Of a DNA stretch of 60,073 bases, positions 28,937 through 38,764 are shown piece by piece. The translations under genes and the position numbers were made by a program. Source of the stretch: Bartonella fuyuanensis (GTDB taxonomy: Bacteria; Pseudomonadota; Alphaproteobacteria; Rhizobiales; Rhizobiaceae); NCBI RefSeq assembly GCF_014197255.1, contig NZ_JACIFE010000010.1, positions 1 through 60,073 of the forward strand, read 5' to 3'. The stretch's first letter is position 1, and every line of letters starts with the position of its first letter. Under the pieces are notes generated by a model. The model was not told the DNA's origin. It saw only the letters and a list, made by a program, of their open reading frames with translations, and did not search any database.

Positions 28937-30085
28937 TTGGAACTTTTAAATCATATGGTCATTATGGGGGATTTTCTTTTAAGAAGTTTGAGTGTTCTTT
29001 TTGTCATTATAATTATCATTTTTGTGCATGAACTTGGGCATTATCTTGTTGGTCGGTGGTGTGGTATTAAGGTGTTAGTTTTTTCACTTGGGTTTGGCCC
29101 ACAAATAGCGAGTTATATAGATAAGCATGGCACGAAATGGTGTTTAGCGCTTATCCCCTTAGGAGGTTATGTGAAGTTTGTTGGGGAGGAGGAAAAAAAC
29201 GATACAGTATCATCTCAACCATCTCCGATTATTGATGGTTCATTTTCTAGTGTGCATGCCTGGAAGAGAGCAGCAACTGTTTTTGCTGGTCCTTTCTTCA
29301 ATGCTCTTTTTACTGTTGTTATTCTAACATTTTTTTTCTTTATTTATGGTCGTGTAGTCATTGATCCTGTTGTTGGTTCGTTGGTCAAAAATAGTCCGGC
29401 TGTTCAGTCTGGTTTGGAATTAGGTGACCGTTTTGTTGAAATGGATGGTCGACGTGTTGAAAGTTTTGAAGATTTGATGAATTATGTGGCGCTTCACGGA
29501 AGACAACCTATAGAGTTTAAAATAGAACGCATGGGGCGAGTCTTTCCAATGATTATTGCTCCGAAAGTAGTTGAGCGGGATGACGGCTTTGGTAATCGGA
29601 CACAAAGTGCTATGATAGGTGTAGGTGTTCCTGTTGATTTAAATAATCCTGCGCGTTTAGATCCAATTTATATAAAACATGTTCGCTATGGTTTTGTGAC
29701 AGCTGTAAGAGAAGCGTTAAACCGTACTGTATTTATTGCGACTCAAACCGTTCTTTTTATGAGTCGTGTAATAGGAGGAAAAGAGGATCATTGTCGATTA
29801 AGTGGACCTTCTAAGACTATTAAAATTGCCTGGAAAGTGAGTGAGACAGGTTTTATCTCTTTATTGAATTTAGCAGCTTTTCTTTCAATAAGTGTTGGGC
29901 TTATTAACCTTTTTCCGATTCTACCACTTGATGGTGGACATTTTTTATTTCATATCATTGAGGTCATTTCTAGGAGAAAAATATCTGCTAAGATTCAGGG
30001 AATTGTTTTTCGTTTAGGTTTTTCCGTTCTTCTCCTTTTTATGATTTTTGTCTTTTTTAATGATTATTTTTGTTGGTTTAGCTAA
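28937..30085 (+). CDS. rseP: RIP metalloprotease RseP (site-2 protease)
   Basis: Intramembrane zinc protease that cleaves anti-sigma factors and leftover signal peptides. It has the zinc motif HELGH (near residue 30) in the first membrane helix, a PDZ domain (about 120-200: VGSLVKNSPAVQSGLELGDRFVEMDG), and the third ligand in NLFPILPLDGGHFLFH. The start is uncertain: TTG 28937 follows GGGAGAAGG; TTG 28922, ATG 28955 and ATG 28964 are also in frame. It lies directly after cdsA. dxr, which separates these genes in some bacteria, is absent. Confidence 0.93.
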   Translation: MELLNHMVIMGDFLLRSLSVLFVIIIIIFVHELGHYLVGRWCGIKVLVFSLGFGPQIASYIDKHGTKWCLALIPLGGYVKFVGEEEKNDTVSSQPSPIIDGSFSSVHAWKRAATVFAGPFFNALFTVVILTFFFFIYGRVVIDPVVGSLVKNSPAVQSGLELGDRFVEMDGRRVESFEDLMNYVALHGRQPIEFKIERMGRVFPMIIAPKVVERDDGFGNRTQSAMIGVGVPVDLNNPARLDPIYIKHVRYGFVTAVREALNRTVFIATQTVLFMSRVIGGKEDHCRLSGPSKTIKIAWKVSETGFISLLNLAAFLSISVGLINLFPILPLDGGHFLFHIIEVISRRKISAKIQGIVFRLGFSVLLLFMIFVFFNDYFCWFS

Positions 30086-30288
30086 TTAAATTATGGAAAA
30101 CGCTTTATAAATTAGGTAATAATAGCGAAAATAAATTGAAGGTTGTTTACCATGTCTGCAAAATATTGTGGCGTCGTACATTATAATAAGTAATTAAGGG
30201 ATGAAAAGTCTCGCTGTAAAAAGGTTGCTATGGTAGTTAGTTTTTTAAAGCATCATGACTAAGAAACAAGAGTAAGGTAAAAAAGCCA

Positions 30289-32685
30289 ATGACTACGAAT
30301 TCAAAGTTTTTAAATGCAGCATCTGTGTTAGTGTTAAAGATGGGAATGATTGTCCCAGCGACGGTTTTTATGTCAATTGCTGCAGTTGGAGAAATGCAAG
30401 CGTCTGTAATTCGTTCTATTGAGGTTCGTGGGAATAAGTTTGTAAGTTCTCAGGCGATTCGGGACAATATAGGTATTAAAGTTGGACAAGGGGTTTCCAG
30501 TAGTGATGTTGATAATGCTGTAAAGAATCTTTTCGAATTAGGTTTATTTTATGATGTTAAAATAAATCAAGTAAGTGATAAATTGGTTGTATTTGTAAAA
30601 GAATATGAGGTTGTCAATCAGGTATTGTTCCAGGGAAATAAATCTTTTAAAGACCCAGATCTTAAACGGTTTATTTCTTTAAAACCGAATGAACCTTTTA
30701 ATTCTGCTAAGCTTTCTGCTGATATAAATACGATTCGTGAAGCTTATAAAACTCTTGGGCGTAATAATATCACAGTTAATGTTCAAACTATTAATCTTGG
30801 AAAAGGGCGTGTTAATGTGGTATTTAATGTTATTGAAGGGCAAAAAACAAAGATTGGTGATATCACTTTTAAAGGAAATAGTGTTTTTGGAAGCCGTCGT
30901 TTGCGTGATGTGATTTCAACAAAATCTTCAGGAATTTTTTCCAAGTTTTTAGGAGGCGATGTTTACAGTGAAGAGCGCCTTGCTGCTGATGAGGAGGCCC
31001 TACGTCATTTTTATTATAATCGTGGTTATGCAGATTTTCGTGTAGTCTCTTCTCAAGCGATTTTTGATGCAGCAAGCAATACATACAAGATTATTTTTGT
31101 TCTTGATGAAGGTGCGCGCTATAAAATTAGTGATATTCAGGTTGAAAGTGATGTTGATGGAATTGACGTGCAATCTGTAAAAAAAGTGCTTAAAACTCAG
31201 CCAGGTAATATTTATAGTGCGGAAGATATTGAACGGTCTGTTGCAATTATTAATAACAAGGTTGCTGATTCGGGATATGCTTTTGCTAAAGTGGAGCCGC
31301 GGGGAAATCGTGATTTAGCAAATCATACAATTTCAATTTTATATAATATTGAACAAGGTGTGCGTGCTTATATTCAGCGTATTGATATACGTGGAAATGA
31401 GAAAACGCGTGATTACGTCATTCGCCGTGAAATTGATTTAAATGAAGGAGATGCTTATAATCAAACTTTATTACAGCGAGCGAAACGTCGTTTAGAAGGT
31501 TTAGGTTTCTTTAAAACCGTTAATATTTCAATGGTTCCTACCGATCGATCTGATCAGGTTGTTTTAGTAGTTGATGTCGTTGAGGCTTCAACGGGAGATC
31601 TCTCTCTTTCTGGAGGATATACAACAGGGGGAACAAGCCCTGGGATGTCACTTGAGGTTTCTGTTACTGAGCGTAATCTTGGAGGGCGTGGCCAGTATGT
31701 TCGTTTAGGGTTAGGAGCAGGGCAAGAAAAATCTCGTAATTATAATTTATCATTTGTTGAACCTTATTTCTTAGGGTATCGTTTATCTGCTGGAATTGAT
31801 GTTTTTCGTAGTACTTACCGTGCTGATAAAGCTTATGATGTACGACAAACAGGTGGATCACTACGGTTTTCGTTGCCTATTGATAATCAATTGTCTGCTA
31901 GTGTAGCATATTCTTATGTGCAGGAAGAGTATGATTTTGGTGGAGAGTATGATTTCAACAAAGAGAGTGATATCATAGAATTATATGGGAAATATTCTGG
32001 TGCGATTGTTCAAGCTGCAAAGCAAAGCCCTTGGAAGCGTTCATCAATTAGCTATGGTTTTACCTATAATACAATTGACGATATGAGAAACCCCCATGAT
32101 GGTTGGTACGTGCATCTTCTTCAGGAATATGCAGGACTTGGCGGGAATGCAAAATTCTTGAAGACCACGGGTAAAGCGATGATGTACAATACTCTTTCTG
32201 AGCAGAAGGATATTGTTGGTTTGCTTTCCTTTGGGAGTGGTTATATCCACGAAATAGGCAAGGAAGGTGTTCGTATTTTCGATATGTTTAAAGCGAATAC
32301 TGATATGATTCGGGGATTCAAATATAATGGGATAGGTCCACGTCAGGTTTCCAATAAGGGTGAAGTTTATTTCTTAGGGGGAACAACATATATGAATGCG
32401 ACTGCTGAAGTACAATTTCCTATCCCTGTTGTTCCTGAAGGATTTGGATTGCGCGGGGCTTTATTTGCGGATATTGCTACGCTCTATGGTAATAATTATA
32501 AAACAGTTTTTAATGGTGAACCTCCTGTTACCAATACCAAAAGCACTTGGCGCTCATCTGCAGGTTTGAGTTTAATGTGGGATTCTCCGTTTGGTCCCTT
32601 GCGTTTTGATTATGCTTGGCCAATAAAAAAGCAAGAGGGCGATCGTTTGCAGCAATTGAATTTTGGTATTTCTACGAAGTTCTGA
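30289..32685 (+). CDS. bamA: Outer membrane protein assembly factor BamA
   Basis: BamA inserts beta-barrel proteins into the outer membrane. The 798-residue precursor has a long hydrophobic signal segment (about 1-37), then POTRA domains: SVIRSIEVRGNKFVSSQAIRD (1st), VVNQVLFQGNKSFKD (2nd), KTKIGDITFKGNSVFGSRRLRD (3rd), YKISDIQVESDVDG (4th) and AYIQRIDIRGNEKTRDYVIRREI (5th). The C-terminal Omp85 barrel (about 440-798) ends LNFGISTKF with the terminal aromatic. It follows rseP by 203 bp and precedes the lipid A genes, a conserved envelope gene cluster. Confidence 0.97.
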   Translation: MTTNSKFLNAASVLVLKMGMIVPATVFMSIAAVGEMQASVIRSIEVRGNKFVSSQAIRDNIGIKVGQGVSSSDVDNAVKNLFELGLFYDVKINQVSDKLVVFVKEYEVVNQVLFQGNKSFKDPDLKRFISLKPNEPFNSAKLSADINTIREAYKTLGRNNITVNVQTINLGKGRVNVVFNVIEGQKTKIGDITFKGNSVFGSRRLRDVISTKSSGIFSKFLGGDVYSEERLAADEEALRHFYYNRGYADFRVVSSQAIFDAASNTYKIIFVLDEGARYKISDIQVESDVDGIDVQSVKKVLKTQPGNIYSAEDIERSVAIINNKVADSGYAFAKVEPRGNRDLANHTISILYNIEQGVRAYIQRIDIRGNEKTRDYVIRREIDLNEGDAYNQTLLQRAKRRLEGLGFFKTVNISMVPTDRSDQVVLVVDVVEASTGDLSLSGGYTTGGTSPGMSLEVSVTERNLGGRGQYVRLGLGAGQEKSRNYNLSFVEPYFLGYRLSAGIDVFRSTYRADKAYDVRQTGGSLRFSLPIDNQLSASVAYSYVQEEYDFGGEYDFNKESDIIELYGKYSGAIVQAAKQSPWKRSSISYGFTYNTIDDMRNPHDGWYVHLLQEYAGLGGNAKFLKTTGKAMMYNTLSEQKDIVGLLSFGSGYIHEIGKEGVRIFDMFKANTDMIRGFKYNGIGPRQVSNKGEVYFLGGTTYMNATAEVQFPIPVVPEGFGLRGALFADIATLYGNNYKTVFNGEPPVTNTKSTWRSSAGLSLMWDSPFGPLRFDYAWPIKKQEGDRLQQLNFGISTKF

Positions 32686-32752
32686 TTTGAATAGTTTTTA
32701 AGAAGGAAAAACTTAAAGAGAATAGCTTAAGCCTGGAAGAGAAAGTATTTTG

Positions 32753-33799
32753 ATGGCGGATACGTTTTTTTTTACGCCGTCCCGGCGATTGACAGTTGCA
32801 AATGTTGCTGAGTTAACGGGTGCAAAACTTCTTAATCCAGAGTTTTCTCATAAAGTTATCAATACTCTTTCTTCACTTGAGAGTGCGGTGGAAGGTTCTC
32901 TTGTTTTTGTAGAGCATCGAAAGTTTTCTGATGCTCTACTAGACAGTTCTGCTGTTGCTGTTTTTTGTACGAATGAAGTTGTTTTTAAAGTTCCTGAAAC
33001 TATGGCAATTTTGGTGACATCCACGCCGCAGCGTGATTTTGCTCAAATTGGTCGTATTTTGTTTCCTGATTCTGTCAAACCGATTCCTTGGTTGGGACAG
33101 AGAGGGGTTTCACCGCATGCACGTATTCATCCAACGGCTAAGTTTGCACATGATGTGTGTATTGAAGCGGGTGCTGTTATTGGTAGAAATGTTGAGATTG
33201 GTGCCGGAACGCTTATTTCATCCACAGCTGTTATCGGTGAAAATTGCCGGATTGGACGTGACTGCTATATAGCTCCTAAGGTAATAGTTCAGTGTGCTTT
33301 AATAGGTGATAAGGTTCAGCTTTATCCTGGCGTGTGTATAGGGCAAGATGGTTTTGGTTATGTTGGAGGCGGGATTGGAATTGAAAAAATTCCACAACTT
33401 GGTCGTGTTATTATTGAGGATGGTGTAGAAGTTGGTGCGAACACTACAATTGATCGTGGAACATTTCAAGATACTATTATTGGTGAAGGAAGCAAAGTTG
33501 ATAATCTTGTGCAAATTGCCCACAATGTAAAAATTGGCCGTTATTGCCTTATTGCTGCGCAATGTGGAATTGCAGGAAGTACATCGATAGGTGATATGTC
33601 TCAACTTGGAGGAGGTGTTGGAGTAGCGGATCATCTCGTAATAGGTAAATGTGTTCAGATTGCTGCTCGTAGTGGTGTTATGAATGACATTCCAGATGGT
33701 GAAAAATGGGGAGGTAGTCCAGCACGACCATTTAAACAGTGGTTCCGTGAAGTAGCGACGTTGCGTAGTATGGGAAAAGTTAAAAAGGAGAAACGCTGA
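32753..33799 (+). CDS. lpxD: UDP-3-O-(3-hydroxyacyl)glucosamine N-acyltransferase
   Basis: Third step of lipid A synthesis, adding the N-linked hydroxyacyl chain. The 348-residue protein has an N-terminal uridine-binding domain and a left-handed beta-helix of hexapeptide repeats (about 110-300). The catalytic His lies in [20 protein letters not shown]. It starts at ATG 32753, one codon after an in-frame TTG. It is one base from fabZ. Confidence 0.96.
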   Translation: MADTFFFTPSRRLTVANVAELTGAKLLNPEFSHKVINTLSSLESAVEGSLVFVEHRKFSDALLDSSAVAVFCTNEVVFKVPETMAILVTSTPQRDFAQIGRILFPDSVKPIPWLGQRGVSPHARIHPTAKFAHDVCIEAGAVIGRNVEIGAGTLISSTAVIGENCRIGRDCYIAPKVIVQCALIGDKVQLYPGVCIGQDGFGYVGGGIGIEKIPQLGRVIIEDGVEVGANTTIDRGTFQDTIIGEGSKVDNLVQIAHNVKIGRYCLIAAQCGIAGSTSIGDMSQLGGGVGVADHLVIGKCVQIAARSGVMNDIPDGEKWGGSPARPFKQWFREVATLRSMGKVKKEKR

Positions 33800-33800
33800 T

Positions 33801-34268
33801 ATGATCAGCACTGAAGAAGCTAAAAACTTAGAGGCTGTAGATATTGCAAAACTATTATCAATATTACCGCACCGTTATCCATTTTTATTAATCGATCGTA
33901 TAGTTGATATTGATGGTGAACAAGAAGCTATTGGTATTAAAAATATAACGATTAACGAACCACATTTTATGGGGCATTTTCCGGAAAAGCCAGTTATGCC
34001 TGGAGTTTTGATTTTAGAAGCTATGGCCCAAACGGCAGGAGCAATAGCACTTTTGAAATTAGGCAATAGGCAAACAAATTTAGTTTATCTTATGATGGTT
34101 GATAATGCGAAATTTCGTAAGCCGGTTATGCCTGGTGATCAGCTCAAGATTCATGTTCGGCTTTTGAAAAAGAGATCTGGTATGAGGCGTTTTTCGTGTG
34201 TAGCAAAAGTAGAAGATGTCCGCGTTGCTGAAGCGGAAATTACTGCGATGATTGTTGAAGAAGAATAA
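33801..34268 (+). CDS. fabZ: 3-hydroxyacyl-ACP dehydratase FabZ
   Basis: Dehydrates 3-hydroxyacyl-ACP in fatty acid elongation, competing with the lipid A acyltransferases for the same substrate. The 155-residue hot-dog-fold protein has [17 protein letters not shown] (near 14-30) and [24 protein letters not shown] (near 57-80) with the catalytic His and Glu. AAGGAGAA precedes ATG 33801, and lpxD ends at 33799. Confidence 0.97.
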   Translation: MISTEEAKNLEAVDIAKLLSILPHRYPFLLIDRIVDIDGEQEAIGIKNITINEPHFMGHFPEKPVMPGVLILEAMAQTAGAIALLKLGNRQTNLVYLMMVDNAKFRKPVMPGDQLKIHVRLLKKRSGMRRFSCVAKVEDVRVAEAEITAMIVEEE

Positions 34269-34292
34269 ACGATATTTGATAGGAATTTAAAA

Positions 34293-35117
34293 ATGTCCGG
34301 TACGAAAATCCATCCAACTGCTCTTGTGGAGAAGGGAGCTCAGCTTGGTGAGAATGTACGCGTTGGACCATTTTGCCATATTAGTTCAGATGCTGTTATT
34401 GGTGATGAATGCAGTTTGAAAAGTCATGTTGTGATAATGGGAAAGACAACGTTAGGAGCTAAGAGTAAAGTATTTTCTCATGCAGTTTTGGGAGCAGAAC
34501 CGCAAAATAATAAACATAAAGGAGGAGCTACAATTCTTTCTATTGGTAAAAATTGTACGATTCGTGAAGGTGTCACAATGCATCGAGGTTCCGATTCGAG
34601 TGCAGGAATAACGGTTATTGGTGATAATTGCCAATTTTTTTGTTATGCGCATATCGCTCACGATTGTCACGTAGGTAATCATGTAACATTTGCCAATAAC
34701 GCAATGATTGCTGGGCATGTTACTATTGGTGATTATGTGATTATCGGAGGTGGTGCTGCTGTTCATCAATTTGTTCGTGTTGGACATCATGCATTTATCG
34801 GTGGTGTATCTGCGCTGGTTGGGGATCTGATTCCTTATGGAACAGCAGTTGGTGTGCAGGCAAAACTTGCCGGACTCAATATTATTGGCATGAAGCGTGC
34901 AGGATTTGAGCGTCAGGATATTCATGCACTGCGTCATGCAGTTGCGATGCTTTTTGATCATAGCAAGCCATTTAAAGAGCGTGTTAATGATGTTGCTTCT
35001 TTTTATTCTTCTTTTCAGTCTGTTGTTGACGTTATTAATTTTATTAAACAAAAAGGAAAACGTTTTTATTGTACACCAAGATTTGAAGGCGATAAAATAA
35101 AAGAACAGAAGGATTAA
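34293..35117 (+). CDS. lpxA: UDP-N-acetylglucosamine O-acyltransferase
   Basis: First step of lipid A synthesis. The 274-residue protein is a trimeric left-handed beta-helix with hexapeptide repeats from residue 4 (IHPTALVEKGAQLGENVRVGPF) and the catalytic His in YAHIAHDCHVGNHV (near 119-132). The C-terminal helical domain (about 200-274) is present. It lies 24 bp after fabZ and 2 bp before lpxI. Confidence 0.97.
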   Translation: MSGTKIHPTALVEKGAQLGENVRVGPFCHISSDAVIGDECSLKSHVVIMGKTTLGAKSKVFSHAVLGAEPQNNKHKGGATILSIGKNCTIREGVTMHRGSDSSAGITVIGDNCQFFCYAHIAHDCHVGNHVTFANNAMIAGHVTIGDYVIIGGGAAVHQFVRVGHHAFIGGVSALVGDLIPYGTAVGVQAKLAGLNIIGMKRAGFERQDIHALRHAVAMLFDHSKPFKERVNDVASFYSSFQSVVDVINFIKQKGKRFYCTPRFEGDKIKEQKD

Positions 35118-35119
35118 AA

Positions 35120-35992
35120 ATGCCTATTTGTGGTGCCAGAAATTTTCCTTCCGGTCGCACTGCTATTATTGCGGGAAATGGTATTCTACCGATTACTGTT
35201 GCGCAAGCTCTTGAAAAGAATGGAGAGAATCCTTTTCTTGTGCTTTTGCGTGATGAGGCGGATTCTGTTCTTTATCGCTATGAGCATTGCGAACTGTCAA
35301 TTGTAGAATTAGCGCGACTCGTTAAAATCTTAAAGGAGGTTGGAGTTTATAATATTGTTTTAGCAGGTGGTGTGAAAAAGCGACCGCTTCTTAAACAATT
35401 TCGGTTGGATTGGACAACCTTTTTAGCTCTTCCTAAACTACTTCGAGCTTTGAGGAGGGGAGATGATGCGTTATTAAAAGCTTTCATACGGGTTATTGAA
35501 GCGCATGGTTTTTATGTTATTGGCGCTCACGAAATAGTACCAGATCTTTTAGCTCCTGTAGAATTTAATTTAACAGGGCGGCGTGCTACTCAAAAAGAGA
35601 AAAAAGATATTTTTTTAGCAGTAGAAGCAGCAAAACTTTTAGGTCAATTGGATATTGGACAAGCTGTTGTAGTTGTTCAAGGAAGGGTGGTTGCTTTGGA
35701 GGGCGCTGAGGGAACTGATAATATGTTGTGGCGTGTTTGTGAAATGCGAAAAAGAGGGCAAATTCCTCCTAAAGGTGGTGTTCTTGTAAAATGTGCAAAA
35801 CCACAACAGGATAATCGCGTTGATTTACCATCAATTGGACCCGTGACAATAATGAATATTGCAAAGAGTGGTTTATCTGGTATTGCAGTGGAGGCAAATA
35901 GAAGTCTAATATTATCGGTGAAAAAAACAATAGAAAAAGCCAACAAATATTCTCTATTTATCGAAACATTTGAAAATTTTGGTCATGAGTGA
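35120..35992 (+). CDS. lpxI: UDP-2,3-diacylglucosamine diphosphatase LpxI (DUF1009)
   Basis: Alphaproteobacterial enzyme that replaces LpxH, making lipid X from UDP-diacylglucosamine. The 290-residue protein shows AIIAGNGILPITVAQALEKNG at the start, IVLAGGVKKRP (near 80-90), GRRATQKEKKDIFLAVEAAKLLGQLDIGQAVVV (near 153-185) and VVALEGAEGTDNML (near 191-204), typical of DUF1009/LpxI. It overlaps lpxB by 8 bp (ATGAGTGA at 35985-35992). Confidence 0.94.
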   Translation: MPICGARNFPSGRTAIIAGNGILPITVAQALEKNGENPFLVLLRDEADSVLYRYEHCELSIVELARLVKILKEVGVYNIVLAGGVKKRPLLKQFRLDWTTFLALPKLLRALRRGDDALLKAFIRVIEAHGFYVIGAHEIVPDLLAPVEFNLTGRRATQKEKKDIFLAVEAAKLLGQLDIGQAVVVVQGRVVALEGAEGTDNMLWRVCEMRKRGQIPPKGGVLVKCAKPQQDNRVDLPSIGPVTIMNIAKSGLSGIAVEANRSLILSVKKTIEKANKYSLFIETFENFGHE

Positions 35993-37181
35993 TTATTTCG
36001 TAAAGATTGCTGTGGTTGCAGGTGAGGAATCTGGTGATTTACTTGGAGCAGATTTAATCTCTTGTTTATCACAACAGCTAAGATGCAACGTTAATTTGAT
36101 TGGTGTTGGGGGGAGGCATTTAAAGGCATTGGGTTTAAAAAGCTTTTTTGATTCTCATGATATTGCTTTGATAGGTTTAAAGGAGGTGTTGAAAAAACTA
36201 CCATTGTTGTTGCTACATATTCGCAATTTATCCAAATTTATTGCACAAGAGCATCCCGATTGTTTAATTATTATTGATAGTCCCGATTTCACACATCGTG
36301 TTGCAAAAAAAGTACGTGCTTTAGCGCCTTCTATTCCTATCATTAAATATATTGCACCCACCGTTTGGGCGTGGAGGCCAGAGCGTGCAAAAGCTATGTG
36401 TGAATTTGTTGATCATATTTTAGCGGTTTTTCCTTTTGAAAAAAAGGTTATGCAAGATTTGGAAGGTCCTGCTACGACCTATGTTGGACATCGTCTTTTG
36501 ACATATCCTCCCCTTTTGAGAGTTCAGTCAGAAAAAAAACGCCAATTAGAACAAGGAAATTTGTATAGTAGACAAACATCATCGGCTACATTGATTATTT
36601 TGCCTGGATCGCGGAATTTAGAGATTCGTTCTTTAATGCCCATTTTTCGAGAAACAGTAGAGATTCTTGTACAACGTGTCCCTCATTTACATATTATTTT
36701 ACCAACTTTACCTTATCTGGTGGATAGAATCCGTGATTTTGTGCAGGATTGGAAAAGCAAAGTAGAAATTGTTGTTGGGGAAGATGAAAAATGGTGTGCT
36801 TTTGCACAAGCAGATGTTGCTCTGGCTGCACATGGAACAGTTTCATTTGAATTAGCCTTAGCAAAAATACCTATGGCTCTTTGCTATAAACTTGATCGTT
36901 TTTCTAAATTATTTATTTTTCCTAAAATGATGTTATGGAGTGCTGCTCTTCCGAATATTATTGCTGATAAGCCTATTATTCCAGAATATTTTAATGAATT
37001 TTTGCGTCCTGGCATGTTAGCAAGACAGCTAGAGCAACTTTTATATAATCCTCTATTACGACAGGCACAACTCGATTCTTTTGAGATGATGGAAAAGAAA
37101 ATGAAAACTGAAGTACCATCAGGAATTGTCGGTGCACAAACAATTATCACTCTTCTAAAAAGAAAAAATAAAATTGTATGA
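35985..37181 (+). CDS. lpxB: Lipid-A-disaccharide synthase
   Basis: GT19 glycosyltransferase that joins lipid X and UDP-diacylglucosamine. From ATG 35985 the product is 398 residues. It has VKIAVVAGEESGDLLGADLI (about 5-24), YIAPTVWAWRPERAKAM (about 124-140), ILPGSRNLEIRSLMP (near 205-219) and AAHGTVSFELALAKIPMALCYKLD (near 284-307). The start overlaps the lpxI stop, so the two are translationally coupled. It is the last plus-strand gene of the envelope cluster; the ABC transporter genes converge 20 bp beyond. Confidence 0.96.
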   Translation: MSDYFVKIAVVAGEESGDLLGADLISCLSQQLRCNVNLIGVGGRHLKALGLKSFFDSHDIALIGLKEVLKKLPLLLLHIRNLSKFIAQEHPDCLIIIDSPDFTHRVAKKVRALAPSIPIIKYIAPTVWAWRPERAKAMCEFVDHILAVFPFEKKVMQDLEGPATTYVGHRLLTYPPLLRVQSEKKRQLEQGNLYSRQTSSATLIILPGSRNLEIRSLMPIFRETVEILVQRVPHLHIILPTLPYLVDRIRDFVQDWKSKVEIVVGEDEKWCAFAQADVALAAHGTVSFELALAKIPMALCYKLDRFSKLFIFPKMMLWSAALPNIIADKPIIPEYFNEFLRPGMLARQLEQLLYNPLLRQAQLDSFEMMEKKMKTEVPSGIVGAQTIITLLKRKNKIV

Positions 37182-37201
37182 ATAAAGGAATATTTTGATA
37201 T

Positions 37202-37975
37202 TTAATGTTTAATTTTAGCAAGAAAATCGCAAGCACGTTGGCTTTTAGGATTGGTAAAAAAAATTTCAGAGGCGGTATCTTCAACAATTTTTCCATTTTC
37301 TAGAAAGAGTATTCTTTCTGCAACTTTACGAGCGAATCCCATTTCATGGGTAACACAAAGCATTGTAATTCCTGTCTCTGCTAGTTGTGCCATTACTTGC
37401 AAAACTTCTCCCACACTTTCTGGATCGAGAGCAGAGGTTGGTTCATCAAAAAGCATTACTTCAGGTTCCATACAAAGTGCACGGGCAATCGCCACACGCT
37501 GTTGTTGCCCACCAGAGAGTTGTAAAGGATATTTTTCACAGTATTTTTCAATCCCAACATGCGTTAAGTAACGAATCGCTCGTTCTTTTGCTTGTTGTTT
37601 ACCAAGTCCTTGAACTGTCATAGGTGCTAAAATACAATTTTGTAAAACAGTCATGTGAGGAAATAAATTAAAATTCTGAAAGACCATTCCTATCTTACGT
37701 AGAACATTTTTTTGCTGTTGTATAGGAGTGGCGTGAATATCAACGTTATGGATACAGATTGAACCTTTTTGTGCTTGTTCTAATTTATTAATACAACGAA
37801 TTAACGTTGATTTTCCTGATCCGGATGGTCCACAAATAACAATATGTTCACCCGCGTTAACATCAAAATTGATATCATGTAAGACCTGAAAGTCTCCATA
37901 CCATTTGTTTAGATTCTGAATAGAGATCACAGGTTTTTGATTGGTAGGGATCGATTGATTATTTTTCCAATGCAT
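37202..37975 (-). CDS. Polar amino-acid ABC transporter, ATP-binding protein
   Basis: ATPase driving uptake by the adjacent permeases. The 257-residue protein has Walker A GPSGSGKST (near 50-58), Q-loop VFQNFNLFPHMTV, the signature LSGGQQQRVAIARAL, Walker B VMLFDEPTSALDP and H-loop VTHEMGFA. It is closest in pattern to GlnQ/HisP-type PAAT ATPases. It is the last gene of a minus-strand operon: binding proteins, two permeases, ATPase. Confidence 0.93.
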   Translation of the reverse strand: MHWKNNQSIPTNQKPVISIQNLNKWYGDFQVLHDINFDVNAGEHIVICGPSGSGKSTLIRCINKLEQAQKGSICIHNVDIHATPIQQQKNVLRKIGMVFQNFNLFPHMTVLQNCILAPMTVQGLGKQQAKERAIRYLTHVGIEKYCEKYPLQLSGGQQQRVAIARALCMEPEVMLFDEPTSALDPESVGEVLQVMAQLAETGITMLCVTHEMGFARKVAERILFLENGKIVEDTASEIFFTNPKSQRACDFLAKIKH

Positions 37976-38056
37976 TTTGTTTTATTCTTTCGTTGATGAT
38001 TAAATCAATTAATTCACCACTTTGATTTGATAAAGCTTTTTTATGATCATTTTATT

Positions 38057-38764
38057 TTACCGTAAATATCGAGTGAGGTGATATTCGATAAAAACAATAA
38101 AACGATGAATGAGTTCAACAATAAAAAGATATATAAGAGCGGCCCAAACGTAAACTTGAAAATCGAAGGTACGTGAATAAGTAAGTTTAGCAACCCCCAT
38201 TAAATCATAAACAGTAATAAGTGAGGCAATGGCACTAGATTTAATCACTAAAATCAATTCATTTCCTAGGGGACGTAATGCTACAATCATTGCTTGTGGA
38301 AAAATAATTTTAAAAAATGTGATAGAGTTGCTCAGACCTAGAGCTTTTGATGCTTCACGTTGCTCAGTTGTTACGGACAAAAAACTTCCTTTAAAGATTT
38401 CAGATTGATAGGCAGCAGAATTAAGGGTGAAAATAAAAAGACAACAATACCATGCATTTTGAAAAAACCACCATAGGCCAATCTGTTGCCAAAAACTGTT
38501 CATTGAACCGAGTCCATAGTAAAAAAGGAAGAGTTGTGCTAATAAAGGAGAGCCACGGAAAAAATAAACATAAGCATTTGCAAAATATTGTAAAAACATA
38601 TTCTTTGATAAACGTGCAAAAGCAATAAGTATACCAAAGAAAAAACCAAGAGAACAAGAAATAGAAACAAGCTCAACAGTAACAATAAAGCCACTAATAA
38701 ATCTTGGCCCATAACGATTTAAAATATCAGGATTAAAAAGAAAATAAAGACACTCAGGAATCAT
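38057..38764 (-). CDS. Polar amino-acid ABC transporter, permease 2
   Basis: HisM/ArtM-like inner-membrane subunit. From ATG 38764 it has 235 residues with about five membrane helices and the EAA loop EASKALGLSNSITFFKIIFPQ that contacts the ATPase. Its ATG shares the A with the TAA stop of permease 1 (TAATG), so the two are translationally coupled. The longer frame up to 38860 overlaps permease 1 and is not used. An 81-bp gap separates it from the ATPase. Confidence 0.92.
   Translation of the reverse strand: MIPECLYFLFNPDILNRYGPRFISGFIVTVELVSISCSLGFFFGILIAFARLSKNMFLQYFANAYVYFFRGSPLLAQLFLFYYGLGSMNSFWQQIGLWWFFQNAWYCCLFIFTLNSAAYQSEIFKGSFLSVTTEQREASKALGLSNSITFFKIIFPQAMIVALRPLGNELILVIKSSAIASLITVYDLMGVAKLTYSRTFDFQVYVWAALIYLFIVELIHRFIVFIEYHLTRYLR

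Noticed and set aside
28919-28960. Missing dxr between cdsA and rseP as evidence of gene loss
   Set aside because: As I recall, Brucella and Bartonella use a DXR-like enzyme (DRL) encoded elsewhere, so absence here is expected rather than a new event.
30151-30192. 13-codon ATG frame upstream of bamA
   Set aside because: Too short, with no protein-like features; not distinguishable from chance.
33299-33811. 170-codon minus-strand frame opposite lpxD
   Set aside because: Shadow of the LpxD hexapeptide repeat coding region.
34452-35051. 199-codon minus-strand frame opposite lpxA
   Set aside because: The plus strand encodes a full, conserved LpxA; the antisense frame has low-complexity composition typical of a shadow.
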